Below are positions 16,303 to 24,198 of a DNA stretch of 40,078 nt, piece by piece (positions within the stretch are counted from its first letter, which is position 1; each line of letters opens with the position of its first letter). Position numbers and translations under genes: made by a program. Source of the DNA: Beijerinckiaceae bacterium (GTDB lineage: Bacteria > Pseudomonadota > Alphaproteobacteria > Rhizobiales > Beijerinckiaceae); contig VERN01000004.1 of assembly GCA_018882635.1 (NCBI GenBank), positions 1 through 40,078 on the forward strand, written 5' to 3'. The notes beneath the pieces are model-generated. The model saw only the letters and a list, made by a program, of their open reading frames with translations. It was not told the origin of the DNA and did no database searches.

Positions 16303-17613
16303 ATGTTTACGCCCGATCAGCGGCTCGCAGCCACGCGAGACCTCCTCACCCGCGCCGTCCAAGCGCTCGACCTCGGCTTTGGAATCAAGCTGTGGGATGG
16401 CACCGACATTCCGCCCGCGCAGGGGAACTCCCCGATGCGGATTGTGATTGCCGATCAGGGCGCGCTCGCGACATTGATCCGCAAACCGGTGCTCGACACC
16501 TTCCTCCGCCTCCATATCGAGGGACGGATCGATTGGAAGGATGGCACGATCTTCGATCTCGCCGCGCTACGGCCGAAGGTGAAGATCAAAACGGTTTTGA
16601 AAAAGATCGGTCTGTTTCGGATCGCTAAAGCTGGGTTGCTGCTTGCGACAGCACCGGGACAGGCGAATTTCAAAGCGGGTGATGGTGATGCTGCATCGCT
16701 TAAGAGCGGGGACGCAGCCACCAATAAAAAGAACATCGCCTATCATTACGATGTCTCGAACGCGTTTTATAAACTCTTCCTCGATCCCGACATGGTTTAT
16801 ACTTGCGCGTATTATACGCCGGATTTCCATTGGGACATTGCGAAAGCGCAGCGCGATAAGCTCGATATGATTTGTCGCAAATTGCGCTTAAAGCCCGGTC
16901 AGCGCCATCTTGATATTGGTTGCGGCTGGGGCGCTTTGATTTGCCATGCGGCTGAATTCTACGGTGTTGAAGCGGTCGGGGTGACGCTATCGGAAGAACA
17001 GGCGGCGTTGGCGCGCGAAAAAATCGCTGCGCGCGGCTTGCAGGATCGCGTCACTGTAAAGCTTATCGATTACAATGATCTCGAAGATGGCAGCTTTGAT
17101 ACGATCTCATCGATCGGCATGTTCGAAGCGGTGGGCATCGACAATCACACGAAATATTTCAAGGCTGTGCATCGCCTGCTGAAACCAAGCGGGCTTTATC
17201 TGCATCACGCCATCTCACGTCCGGCTAAAGGCAGTGATAAGGATTTCCGCAAGATGCGCGCCGAATACCGGGCGCTCGTGCGTTATATTTTCCCCGGCGG
17301 TGAGCTCGATCATCTCGGCATGTCGATTGCGAATATGGAGCGCGCGCGTTTCGAAATTCATGATGTTGAAGCATGGCGCATGCATTATGCGCGCACCTGC
17401 CGCATCTGGCATGACAACATCATTGCGCGCCGTGCTGAAGCCGAAGCCGAGATCGGGCCAGAGAAAACACGGATGTGGCTTCTCTATATTGGCGGCTGTT
17501 CGCTCGCGTTTGAGCGCGGCGCGGTTGGTATTTTCCAGACGCTGGCATCGCGCAAAAATAAAGGCTTTTTGCCAACGCCTGCCACGCGTGCCGATCTTTA
17601 TGCGGAGCGCTAA
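16303..17613 (+). CDS. cfa: Cyclopropane-fatty-acyl-phospholipid synthase
   Basis: The 436-aa enzyme methylenates cis double bonds of phospholipid acyl chains using S-adenosylmethionine, at the membrane. It has the N-terminal lipid-binding region, the YTCAYY segment with C168, the SAM motif HLDIGCGWG at residues 202-210, GVTLSEEQAALA and the C-terminal CSLAFERGAVGIFQTL. The ATG at 16303 is preferred; an ATG at 16279 would add eight residues. Membrane cyclopropanation is typical of stationary or acid-stressed cells. The gene is divergent from the amidotransferase gene. Confidence 0.95.
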   Translation: MFTPDQRLAATRDLLTRAVQALDLGFGIKLWDGTDIPPAQGNSPMRIVIADQGALATLIRKPVLDTFLRLHIEGRIDWKDGTIFDLAALRPKVKIKTVLKKIGLFRIAKAGLLLATAPGQANFKAGDGDAASLKSGDAATNKKNIAYHYDVSNAFYKLFLDPDMVYTCAYYTPDFHWDIAKAQRDKLDMICRKLRLKPGQRHLDIGCGWGALICHAAEFYGVEAVGVTLSEEQAALAREKIAARGLQDRVTVKLIDYNDLEDGSFDTISSIGMFEAVGIDNHTKYFKAVHRLLKPSGLYLHHAISRPAKGSDKDFRKMRAEYRALVRYIFPGGELDHLGMSIANMERARFEIHDVEAWRMHYARTCRIWHDNIIARRAEAEAEIGPEKTRMWLLYIGGCSLAFERGAVGIFQTLASRKNKGFLPTPATRADLYAER

Positions 17614-17625
17614 CGCAAGCGTTAT

Positions 17626-18294
17626 TCAATGCCCGCGGAAGAGCGAGACGCGGGCGCGTGCTTCGGGTTCGATCGGCGAGAACATGCCGGTCGTCCGATC
17701 AAGCACTTGCAGCACGCCCGTGGTCACGTCGAAATAGCATCCGTGCAGATGGAGTTTTCCGCGCTCATTCAGAATGCGCACACACGGAAAGCTCATCAGA
17801 TTGTCGATGCTTTTGATGACCGACATCATGCCGAGCTTCTCAACATAATCAGCAATCGGCGCGTCGCCGCGTGGGCCGGCCGCTTTGGCGGCTGGTTCGA
17901 CAAGGCTCATCCAGCTGCCGATGAAATCGCCCGGTGACAAGGGCTCATCATCGGCGACATAGGCACGGATGCCGCCGCAGCGGCCATGGCCCATGATGAC
18001 AATGTGCTGCACGCGCAAAGCTTGCACCGCAAATTCGAGCGCAGCGGATGTGCCGTGCTTCTCGGCATCGGGTCGATAGGGCGGAACAATATTGGCGACG
18101 TTGCGCACGACAAAGAGTTCGCCCGGTCGAGCATCGAAAATCACTTCTGGCGAAACGCGGCTATCGCAGCAGCCGACCAGCATGATCTGCGGCTTCTGGC
18201 CTGATGCGGCCAGTTCCTCGAAACGACTTTGCTCTTGCGGGAAACGTTCGCCGAGAAAAGCGCGATAGCCCTCACGCAACCGGTCCGGAAACAT
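17626..18294 (-). CDS. can: Beta-class carbonic anhydrase
   Basis: The 222-aa enzyme interconverts CO2 and bicarbonate. The zinc ligands and partner residues are visible: C42 with D44 and R46 in GCCDSRVSPE, and H103 and C106 in MGHGRCGG, the type-I site of beta-class enzymes. The VVRNVANIVPPY and GTSAALEFAV segments are also typical. No signal peptide, so cytoplasmic. The ATG follows AAGAGGTG. It lies 71 bases after sbtB on the same strand, which places it with a bicarbonate transporter and its PII-like regulator. Confidence 0.96.
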   Translation of the reverse strand: MFPDRLREGYRAFLGERFPQEQSRFEELAASGQKPQIMLVGCCDSRVSPEVIFDARPGELFVVRNVANIVPPYRPDAEKHGTSAALEFAVQALRVQHIVIMGHGRCGGIRAYVADDEPLSPGDFIGSWMSLVEPAAKAAGPRGDAPIADYVEKLGMMSVIKSIDNLMSFPCVRILNERGKLHLHGCYFDVTTGVLQVLDRTTGMFSPIEPEARARVSLFRGH

Positions 18295-18365
18295 GGCAAC
18301 ACCTCTTGTTGCCTTCCCGATGCACCCGGGGTGCCCTTCTCGTCAAGCAAGCCTTTTCGGCGAGA

Positions 18366-18686
18366 TCAGAAGCGCTCGCCGCGAATGACTTGAGCGTCGC
18401 TGACGCTGATGAGGCCGATATGGCGTTTCACCAGGTTGAAAATCGGACCGACGATCTCCTCCTCGCGAGCTGGGTCGACGATGCAGATGACGCAAACCAT
18501 CCGCTCGGCGTCGCTCACTTGGCCTGCCTCGCTCCATGGACCGCCGCGGCCATTGCCCGCGATGGCGGGCAAGACGGTGTAGCCTGAGACATTGAGGCGC
18601 TCGAGGGTTTCGGTGAGGCGGCGCAGACCCGGCGCCTCCAGCACGATTTCGATCCGCTTCTTCAGGTGCATCTGCATGGGCATCAT
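18366..18686 (-). CDS. sbtB: PII-like regulator of the bicarbonate transporter (SbtB-like)
   Basis: The 106-aa protein has the ferredoxin-like PII fold pattern: KKRIEIVLEAPGLRRLTETL, then VSGYTVLPAIAGNGRGGPW at the T-loop position, then MVCVICIVDPAREEEIVGPIF and ISVSDAQVI. In cyanobacteria SbtB is a trimer that binds adenine nucleotides including cAMP and gates SbtA. The C-terminal cysteine motif found in many cyanobacterial SbtB proteins is missing. Its ATG overlaps the stop of sbtA as ATGA, so the two are translationally coupled. Assignment rests on fold-like motifs plus this linkage. Confidence 0.85.
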   Translation of the reverse strand: MMPMQMHLKKRIEIVLEAPGLRRLTETLERLNVSGYTVLPAIAGNGRGGPWSEAGQVSDAERMVCVICIVDPAREEEIVGPIFNLVKRHIGLISVSDAQVIRGERF

Positions 18687-19660
18687 CCGGCGAGATGTTG
18701 GGCGATGGTAAGGTAGAGCGGTAGGCCGATGGCGAGGTTAAACGGGAAGGTCACGCCAAGGGAGAGGGTGAGATAGATCGCAGCATCGGCCTCGGGGAGC
18801 GCTAGGCGCATGGCGGCAGGCACTGCGATGTAGGAGGACGATGCGGCCAGTGTGATGAACAGCATCGCGCCGCCGGGCGAGAGGCCCAAGAGCGCGGCAA
18901 TCGGGGCAGCAATGGCTGCTGAGATCAGCGGCATGGCGATGCCAAACAGAATCACCGGCGGCGACAGCGCTTTGCGTGCGCGGGCGAAGCCGCGGCCCGC
19001 CACCAAGCCCATATCGAGCAGGAACAGGCAGAGAATGCCGCGGAAGAGATCGGTGAAAAGCGGCGCGATCGGCTTCATCCCGGCGGGGCCTGCGATCCAT
19101 CCAACAATGAATGAGCCCACCAGCACCACCACCGAGCCATTCAGCGCGATTTCGTGGAACAATTCCTTGCCCGACAGCCCATCCTCGCGCGGCGTCGAGC
19201 GGCTGACGATCAAGAGAGCGGCGAGAATGGCCGGGGTTTCCATGACCGCTGCGACAGCGATCAAATACCCTTCGAAGGGCAGATTGGCGCGGCCGAGCAC
19301 CTCAATGCCGACGGCCAGTGTCACGGCTGAGATCGAGCCATAATGGGCAGCAACCGCCGCCGCGTTCACCGGCGAGAGGCGGGAGACAGTCCTCAAGATG
19401 GCGTAAGCGAGGAAGGGCAGGGCGAAGGAAAGGACTGCGCCTGCGCCGATCGTGAGAACAAGTTTGGCCGTTAGACCCTGTTTCGCGACCTCGACCCCGC
19501 CTTTAAGGCCAATCGCCATCATCAGGTAAATCGCCAAACCCTTGGCTACAGCTTCCGGGATCGTGAGGTCAGATCGGGCGATTGCTGCAAATAGACCCAG
19601 AGCAAAGAACAGCACAACGGGGGAAAGGAGATTGCCTAAGGCTAGATCGATCGCCGACAC
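18683..19660 (-). CDS. sbtA: Sodium-dependent bicarbonate transporter SbtA family permease
   Basis: The 325-aa protein has about ten membrane segments and the SbtA family opening LLSPVVLFFALGLFAAIARSD, LAIYLMMAIGLKGGVE and the conserved AAHYGSISAVTLAVG. The second half repeats the pattern (FLLDMGLVAG, ITLAASSSYIAVPAAMRLA). In cyanobacteria SbtA imports bicarbonate with sodium. The start is a GTG at 19660 with GGGGAGGA at good spacing. It heads the sbtA-sbtB-can run; sodium dependence and substrate here are inferred from family and context. Confidence 0.9.
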   Translation of the reverse strand: MSAIDLALGNLLSPVVLFFALGLFAAIARSDLTIPEAVAKGLAIYLMMAIGLKGGVEVAKQGLTAKLVLTIGAGAVLSFALPFLAYAILRTVSRLSPVNAAAVAAHYGSISAVTLAVGIEVLGRANLPFEGYLIAVAAVMETPAILAALLIVSRSTPREDGLSGKELFHEIALNGSVVVLVGSFIVGWIAGPAGMKPIAPLFTDLFRGILCLFLLDMGLVAGRGFARARKALSPPVILFGIAMPLISAAIAAPIAALLGLSPGGAMLFITLAASSSYIAVPAAMRLALPEADAAIYLTLSLGVTFPFNLAIGLPLYLTIAQHLAG

Positions 19661-19689
19661 GCATCATCCTCCCCATTTGACTGGTCGGG

Positions 19690-19718
19690 GTGCTAGGGCG
19701 TGTCAAAGGGCCTGTCAA
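19690..19718 (-). promoter_or_regulatory. Probable promoter of sbtA-sbtB-can
   Basis: The minus strand has a perfect TTGACA (19718-19713), a 17-base spacer and TAGCAC (19695-19690). Transcription would start about 22 bases before the GTG of sbtA. A second TTGACA lies 12 bases further on at 19706-19701, making a direct repeat that could also be an operator. Confidence 0.45.
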
Positions 19719-19780
19719 CGGCCATGGGCTGGCGATAAATACAAGAAAAACATGTGCTTAGCAGATTTTTAAAATCGTGC

Positions 19781-19809
19781 TTCCTGCCGTTTCGGAACAG
19801 GCGTATGAT
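19781..19809 (+). promoter_or_regulatory. Possible promoter of the 25-codon peptide
   Basis: TATGAT at 19804-19809 is a good -10 element, with a weak TTCCTG -35 at 17 bases upstream. It would give a leader of about 53 bases before the ATG at 19869. Confidence 0.35.
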
Positions 19810-19868
19810 TTTGTGGTTACGAAGACTGTGCCCATCGATCCTGCCCGGCAGGGCAGAAGGAGGCCGTC

Positions 19869-19946
19869 ATGAAACACCTTGTCCCGTGGTTTTATGCAGC
19901 GTTGTTGGCCCTTTCGGCCGGTGCCGGCTCATTTTTCCCGATTTGA
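19869..19946 (+). CDS. 25-residue hydrophobic peptide
   Basis: A short frame of 25 codons begins at an ATG with an ideal Shine-Dalgarno (AAGGAGG at 19857-19863, five bases before the start). The peptide opens MKHLVPWFYAALLALSAG and is almost entirely hydrophobic, so it would insert in the membrane as a single short helix or act as a signal-like peptide. Eighteen bases after the stop lies a GC-rich hairpin with a T-run, so the peptide appears to be its own transcription unit. No family recognised. It could be a small membrane protein, a leader peptide or a type-I-toxin-like peptide. Confidence 0.5.
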   Translation: MKHLVPWFYAALLALSAGAGSFFPI

Positions 19947-19963
19947 GGCCGGCGTTAAAAAAA

Positions 19964-19997
19964 GCGCCGCCGAGGCAGGCCCCGACGGCGCAAGTTT
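19964..19997 (+). terminator. Rho-independent terminator after the 25-codon peptide
   Basis: GCGCCG (19964-19969) pairs with CGGCGC (19986-19991), with two more pairs after one mismatch, followed by AAGTTTT. A run of seven A precedes the stem, so the same hairpin could stop transcription from the other side. Confidence 0.6.
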
Positions 19998-20052
19998 TGC
20001 TGGGTAGTCGGGCGTGAGTGTCTTCAGGGCAGGCCCCATCGTCAACCGCCCG

Positions 20053-20076
20053 AAGCCCGTCAGATCTGACGGGTTT
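20053..20076. repeat. Perfect palindrome in the leader or promoter region of ffh
   Basis: CCCGTCAGATCTGACGGG at 20056-20073 is an 18-base perfect palindrome with A-T and G-T flanks that extend it to 24 bases. With no loop it looks more like a protein-binding site than a terminator, though TTT follows it. The rest of 19998-20262 has no gene; it also holds an inverted repeat CGAGAT-CCG-ATCTCG at 20141-20155 and a GCGCC-CTCG-GGCGC hairpin at 20206-20219. Confidence 0.5.
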
Positions 20077-20262
20077 AACGGGTTTTATGCTGAAAAATTG
20101 ACTCCGCGGTGCTTTCTGGCGTATGTCCGCCGCGTTCCGACGAGATCCGATCTCGCCTTCCGACCGGCGGCCTAAGAGCCGGAGGAAACCGCCCGACAGC
20201 GCGTTGCGCCCTCGGGCGCGTTTGGCGTTGAGCAGTTCGCGGCGGCTAGATTTGGAGCGACC

Positions 20263-21801
20263 ATGTTCGAAGGCCTGTCTCAAAGGCTGTCTGGCATTCT
20301 CGACGCGCTGACCCGCCGGGGCGCGTTGACGGAGGATGATGTCAATGCCGCGATGCGCGAAGTGCGCCGCGCATTGATCGAGGCCGACGTATCGCTCGAT
20401 GTGGTGAAGAGCTTCACTGACAAGGTGAAAAACCGTGCCGTGGGTGCGGAAGTCGTCAAGTCGGTGACACCGGGCCAAATGGTCGTGAAAATCGTTCACG
20501 ACACGCTTGTTGATACGCTTGGCGCCGATGCCACGCCGGTCGATCTCGAGGCGGTGCCGCCTGTCCCCGTTCTCATGGTGGGTTTGCAGGGTTCGGGTAA
20601 AACCACGACGACGGCGAAACTCGCCAAGCGCTTCAAGGAGCGCGCCAACAAAAAAGTGATGATGGCCTCGCTCGACACGCGCCGTCCGGCGGCGATGGAG
20701 CAGCTCGCTATTCTCGGCCAGCAAATTGGTGTCGATACGCTTCCGATTATTGCCGGCCAAAGTGCCGTGCAGATCACGCGGCGCGCGCTCGATGCGGCGC
20801 GCCTTGGTGGTTACGACGTCATTATGCTCGACACGGCGGGTCGCACGACCGTTGATGAAGCGCTGATGGCGGAAGTTGCCGAAGTCGCGTCGATCGCCAA
20901 GCCGCATGAAATTCTACTCGTGGCAGACGCGCTCACCGGTCAAGACGCGGTGAACACCGCAAAAGCGTTTGCCGGACGTGTTGAGCTGAGCGGCATCGTG
21001 CTCACGCGTATTGATGGTGACGGTCGCGGTGGCGCGGCGCTCTCCATGCGCGCGGTGACGGGCAAGCCGATCAAAATTGTCGGTACCGGCGAAAAAATGG
21101 ATGCGCTCGAGGATTTCCATCCCGCGCGTATTGCCAATCGCATTCTCGGCATGGGCGATATCGTGTCGCTCGTCGAGAAAGCGGCCGAGACGATCGATCA
21201 CCAAAAAGCCCAGGCCATTGCCGAGAAGATGCGCAAGGGCAAGTTCGATCTCGACGATATGCGCGAGCAATTGGCGCAGGTCGAAAAGATCGGCGGCATT
21301 GGCGGCATTCTCGGTATGATGCCGGGCGTTGCGAAAATGAAAGATCAGATCGCCAACGCCAATCTTGATAACAAGGTGATCGGACGGCAGATTGCGATCA
21401 TCAATTCGATGACGCCGAAAGAGCGGCGCGATCCTGACGTGCTGAAAAACTCACGCAAGAAACGCATCGCAGCGGGTTCGGGCACCAAGGTCGAAGAAAT
21501 CAATCGTCTTCTGAAAACGCATCGTCAGATGGCCGATGTGATGAAGATGATGGGCAAGGGCGGCAAGCGTGGCCCGCTTGCAGGTCTCGCCAATATGTTC
21601 GGCATTGGCGGCGGCATGCCGCAACCAACACCCGAAATGATCGAAGAGATGCAGAAAAACATGCCAGGTGGCGGTGGATTGCCACCTTTGCCGCCGGGCG
21701 GTTTTCCAAAAGGCTTGCCCGGTTTGCCGGGCGGATTACCGGGGCTCGGTCCGAAAGGGCCGGGGCTGCCGGGTTTCCCTTTCGGGGGAAAGAAAAAGTG
21801 A
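20263..21801 (+). CDS. ffh: Signal recognition particle protein
   Basis: Ffh binds 4.5S RNA and signal sequences and, through GTP hydrolysis with FtsY, targets ribosomes to the inner membrane. The 512-aa protein has the N domain ([13 protein letters not shown]), the G domain with G1 GLQGSGKT at residues 107-114, [16 protein letters not shown] and [13 protein letters not shown], and the methionine-rich M domain (about 330-450). The C-terminal 60 residues are a Gly/Pro-rich tail ([15 protein letters not shown]), longer than in E. coli. The ATG follows GGAG. It heads the rpsP-rimM-trmD-rplS group. Confidence 0.97.
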   Translation: MFEGLSQRLSGILDALTRRGALTEDDVNAAMREVRRALIEADVSLDVVKSFTDKVKNRAVGAEVVKSVTPGQMVVKIVHDTLVDTLGADATPVDLEAVPPVPVLMVGLQGSGKTTTTAKLAKRFKERANKKVMMASLDTRRPAAMEQLAILGQQIGVDTLPIIAGQSAVQITRRALDAARLGGYDVIMLDTAGRTTVDEALMAEVAEVASIAKPHEILLVADALTGQDAVNTAKAFAGRVELSGIVLTRIDGDGRGGAALSMRAVTGKPIKIVGTGEKMDALEDFHPARIANRILGMGDIVSLVEKAAETIDHQKAQAIAEKMRKGKFDLDDMREQLAQVEKIGGIGGILGMMPGVAKMKDQIANANLDNKVIGRQIAIINSMTPKERRDPDVLKNSRKKRIAAGSGTKVEEINRLLKTHRQMADVMKMMGKGGKRGPLAGLANMFGIGGGMPQPTPEMIEEMQKNMPGGGGLPPLPPGGFPKGLPGLPGGLPGLGPKGPGLPGFPFGGKKK

Positions 21802-21819
21802 AACAGGCTTTTCGTCGCG

Positions 21820-21866
21820 CGTTTCCCGCCGGCGGCGACGAGGCCCCTCAAGACCGGCGGGAAACG
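21820..21866 (+). promoter_or_regulatory. Long RNA hairpin just upstream of rpsP
   Basis: CGTTTCCCGCCGG (21820-21832) and CCGGCGGGAAACG (21854-21866) are perfect 13-base complements around a 21-base loop; TTTTCG and CGAAAA outside them can extend the pairing. No T-run follows, so this is not a simple terminator. It ends five bases before the rpsP ribosome-binding site (AGGAC) and may control rpsP translation or mark a processing site between ffh and rpsP. Confidence 0.6.
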
Positions 21867-21883
21867 AAAACAGGACTAGAACC

Positions 21884-22255
21884 ATGTTGAAGATCCGTTT
21901 GTCGCGCGGTGGCGCGAAGAAGCGCCCGCATTATTCGATCGTCGTCGCTGACAGCCGCTATCCGCGTGATGGCCGCTTCATCGAGAAGCTCGGTACGTTC
22001 AATCCGATGCTGCCGAAGGACAATGCCGAGCGCATCAAGTTTGATGTCGAGAAGGCCAAGACTTGGATTGCAAAGGGCGCGCAGCCGACCGATCGCGTCA
22101 TGCGTTTTCTTGATGCAGCCGGTGTGTTGAAGCGTGCGCAGCGCAACAACCCGCAAAAGGCACAGCCGAAGAAGAAGGCGCAGGAACGCGCAGCTGCACA
22201 GGCTGCAGCAGCAGCTGAAGCCGCTGAAGCGGCAGCGGCTCCGTCGGCTGAATAA
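21884..22255 (+). CDS. rpsP: 30S ribosomal protein S16
   Basis: The 123-aa protein begins [23 protein letters not shown] and contains [14 protein letters not shown] and [13 protein letters not shown], all standard S16 segments. The last 35 residues are a Lys/Ala/Glu-rich extension ([19 protein letters not shown]) common in alphaproteobacteria and absent from E. coli S16. The ATG at 21884 follows AGGAC. The frame is open upstream into ffh, but those residues are not S16. rimM follows after 26 bases. Confidence 0.97.
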   Translation: MLKIRLSRGGAKKRPHYSIVVADSRYPRDGRFIEKLGTFNPMLPKDNAERIKFDVEKAKTWIAKGAQPTDRVMRFLDAAGVLKRAQRNNPQKAQPKKKAQERAAAQAAAAAEAAEAAAAPSAE

Positions 22256-22281
22256 TTCGCGATGCGCGCCGGTTCACGATC

Positions 22282-22812
22282 ATGAGTGGCGGGATGATCC
22301 TCGTCGGTGTGATCGGCGCGCCGCATGGCGTGAAGGGTGAGCTTCGGCTCAAATCCTTCACCGCCGATCCGTTGGCGATTGCTGATTACGGTCCGCTGAC
22401 AGACGATAAGGGCGAGACGCTCCTTCTCACCAAGGTGCGTCTTCTCAAAGACGATATGCTGGTCGTGAAGTTCGACGGCATTGATGGCCGCGATGAGGCG
22501 GCGAAACTCACACGCCGCGAACTCTTTGTGCTCCGCTCGCAATTGCCGCCGCCCGATGAGGATGAATTCTATTTCTCCGATTTGATCGGTCTAGCCGTGA
22601 AGACGATCGCGGGCGAGGATTTCGGAATCATTCACGCCGTTGAGAATTACGGCGCGGGTGACGTTCTCGATATCAAAAAGAATGATGGTGAACATGTGCT
22701 TGTGCCATTCACCAAGGCTGCGGTGCCGCATGTGGATATGGCGGCACGTTTGGTGACGATCGATCCGCCGCTCGAGACCGAAGCGCGTGAAGACGAGACT
22801 GATGCGCCATGA
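22282..22812 (+). CDS. rimM: Ribosome maturation factor RimM
   Basis: RimM binds S19 and helps assemble the head of the 30S subunit. The 176-aa protein has the N-terminal [18 protein letters not shown] domain, the acidic linker [16 protein letters not shown], and the PRC-barrel half with [13 protein letters not shown] and [12 protein letters not shown]. The stop overlaps the ATG of trmD as ATGA. Position between rpsP and trmD is the conserved bacterial order. Confidence 0.96.
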   Translation: MSGGMILVGVIGAPHGVKGELRLKSFTADPLAIADYGPLTDDKGETLLLTKVRLLKDDMLVVKFDGIDGRDEAAKLTRRELFVLRSQLPPPDEDEFYFSDLIGLAVKTIAGEDFGIIHAVENYGAGDVLDIKKNDGEHVLVPFTKAAVPHVDMAARLVTIDPPLETEAREDETDAP

Positions 22813-23498
22813 GCTGGCGCGCGACGATTTTGACGTTATTCCCTGACATGTTTCCGGGTCCACTCGGCCTCTCGCTTGCGGGCGATGCGCTGGCGCGCGG
22901 CGCGTGGCATTGCGAGGCGCGGAATATTCGTGACCACGGACTTGGCAAGCATCGTGCGGTGGATGATACGCCCGCCGGGGGCGGCGCTGGCATGGTGTTG
23001 CGCGCCGATGTGCTGGCCGATGCGATCGACGCTGCTGTGACCGAAGCTGATCAACGGCCGCGCCTGTTGATGTCGCCGCGTGGCAAGCCGCTAACGCAAG
23101 CGCGCGTGCGTGCGCTCGCCGAAGGGCCGGGCGCCCTGATCGTCTGCGGCCGTTTCGAGGGCGTCGATGAGCGCGTGATTGAAGGACGCGGTCTCGAAGA
23201 GGTGTCGATCGGCGATTATATTTTGTCGGGCGGTGAGATCGCTGCGTTGGTGCTGATGGATGCCTGCGTGCGTCTGCTGCCCGGTGTGATGGGGCACGAT
23301 CAATCCGGCCATGACGAGAGCTTCGAGAATGGTCTGCTCGAATATCCTCATTTTACCCGCCCACGTGAATGGGAGGGTCAGGCCATTCCCGATGTTCTGC
23401 TTTCGGGCGATCATGCAAAAATTGCCCGCTGGCGGCATGAGCAGAGCGAAGCGATCACGCGGGTCAGGCGGCCGGATCTCCTGACGCCGAAGGGTTGA
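22809..23498 (+). CDS. trmD: tRNA (guanine-37-N1)-methyltransferase
   Basis: TrmD methylates G37 of tRNAs reading CUN, CCN and CGG to prevent frameshifting. The 229-aa SPOUT enzyme starts [20 protein letters not shown] and has the knot segments [16 protein letters not shown] and [19 protein letters not shown] that bind SAM, then [23 protein letters not shown]. It is translationally coupled to rimM. A 184-base structured spacer separates it from rplS. Confidence 0.97.
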   Translation: MSWRATILTLFPDMFPGPLGLSLAGDALARGAWHCEARNIRDHGLGKHRAVDDTPAGGGAGMVLRADVLADAIDAAVTEADQRPRLLMSPRGKPLTQARVRALAEGPGALIVCGRFEGVDERVIEGRGLEEVSIGDYILSGGEIAALVLMDACVRLLPGVMGHDQSGHDESFENGLLEYPHFTRPREWEGQAIPDVLLSGDHAKIARWRHEQSEAITRVRRPDLLTPKG

Positions 23499-23548
23499 TG
23501 GTGTTTTCGGTCAAAAACCGTCTAAAATACCGCCATTGAGCGGATTTT

Positions 23549-23663
23549 GGCGGGTTTGGAGCCTCCCAGAGGAGCTTCCCCCTTCACAAACCCGCCGGGC
23601 TCCTGTATGAGCCCGCATCTTAATTGAAAACAGCGGCGCCGAACGCCGAGGGGTCCACCCCTC
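23549..23663 (+). promoter_or_regulatory. Structured leader RNA upstream of rplS
   Basis: Three hairpins line up between trmD and rplS. GGCGGGTTTG (23549-23558) pairs with CAAACCCGCC (23587-23596); CGGGCTC (23596-23602) pairs with GAGCCCG (23609-23615); and GAGGGGT (23648-23654) pairs with ACCCCTC (23657-23663), eight bases before the CAGGAG of rplS. None has a T-run. The arrangement suggests regulation of rplS separately from trmD, but no known RNA class is recognised. Confidence 0.5.
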
Positions 23664-23682
23664 AATCCGGCAGGAGACAGAT

Positions 23683-24066
23683 ATGGATATTATTCAGACG
23701 CTCGAGAAAGAGCAGGCTGATCGTTTGGCGGCGATCCGTGCCGTCCCCGATTTCCAGCCAGGTGACACTCTTCAGGTCAATGTGAAGGTGAAGGAAGGCG
23801 AGCGCACCCGCGTGCAGGCCTATGAAGGCGTTTGCATCGCGCGCAATGGCGGCGGCCTCAATGAAAGCTTCACCGTCCGCAAGATTTCGTATGGCGAAGG
23901 CGTGGAACGTGTGTTCCCGGTCTACTCGCCGAATATCGAGTCGATCAAAGTCGTCCGTAAGGGCAAGGTCCGTCGCGCGAAGCTCTATTATCTGCGCGAC
24001 CGCCGCGGCAAGTCGGCCCGTATCGCCGAGCGCAAAGACAATGCGCCGGCCGCTGAGAAGGCCTGA
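23683..24066 (+). CDS. rplS: 50S ribosomal protein L19
   Basis: The 127-aa protein shows L19 motifs [49 protein letters not shown] and [20 protein letters not shown]. It sits at the 50S-30S interface. The ATG at 23683 follows CAGGAG at good spacing. A short Ala/Glu/Lys tail extends the C-terminus. It is the last gene of the ffh-rpsP-rimM-trmD-rplS group; a terminator follows 27 bases later. Confidence 0.97.
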   Translation: MDIIQTLEKEQADRLAAIRAVPDFQPGDTLQVNVKVKEGERTRVQAYEGVCIARNGGGLNESFTVRKISYGEGVERVFPVYSPNIESIKVVRKGKVRRAKLYYLRDRRGKSARIAERKDNAPAAEKA

Positions 24067-24092
24067 TCCTTCCGGATGTGAGATTGCAAAAG

Positions 24093-24123
24093 CGCGGCCC
24101 TCTCGGCCGCGTTTTTCGTTTTT
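24093..24123 (+). terminator. Rho-independent terminator after rplS
   Basis: CGCGGCC (24093-24099), loop CTCTC, GGCCGCG (24105-24111), followed by TTTTTCGTTTTT. A seven-base GC stem with a long T-tract, ideally placed after the rplS stop. Confidence 0.88.
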
Positions 24124-24198
24124 CAGGCCGGGTCTTTTCCGCGCCTGTTCAACCCGCTAAAAAGACCGCTACCACCCCTGTTTGAAGAGAGAAGACCC

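Noticed and set aside
19998-20262. 4.5S (SRP) RNA in the ffh leader, suggested by GCCGGAGGAAACCG.
   Set aside because: The conserved apical domain of SRP RNA with its asymmetric loop is not found around this segment.
19867-20907. Minus-strand frame of 346 codons opposite the start of ffh.
   Set aside because: Antisense shadow of ffh with composition typical of a reverse frame and no recognisable domain.
24124-24198. Leucine leader-peptide attenuator before leuC.
   Set aside because: No short frame with a run of Leu codons and no terminator/antiterminator pair; the hairpin upstream is the rplS terminator.
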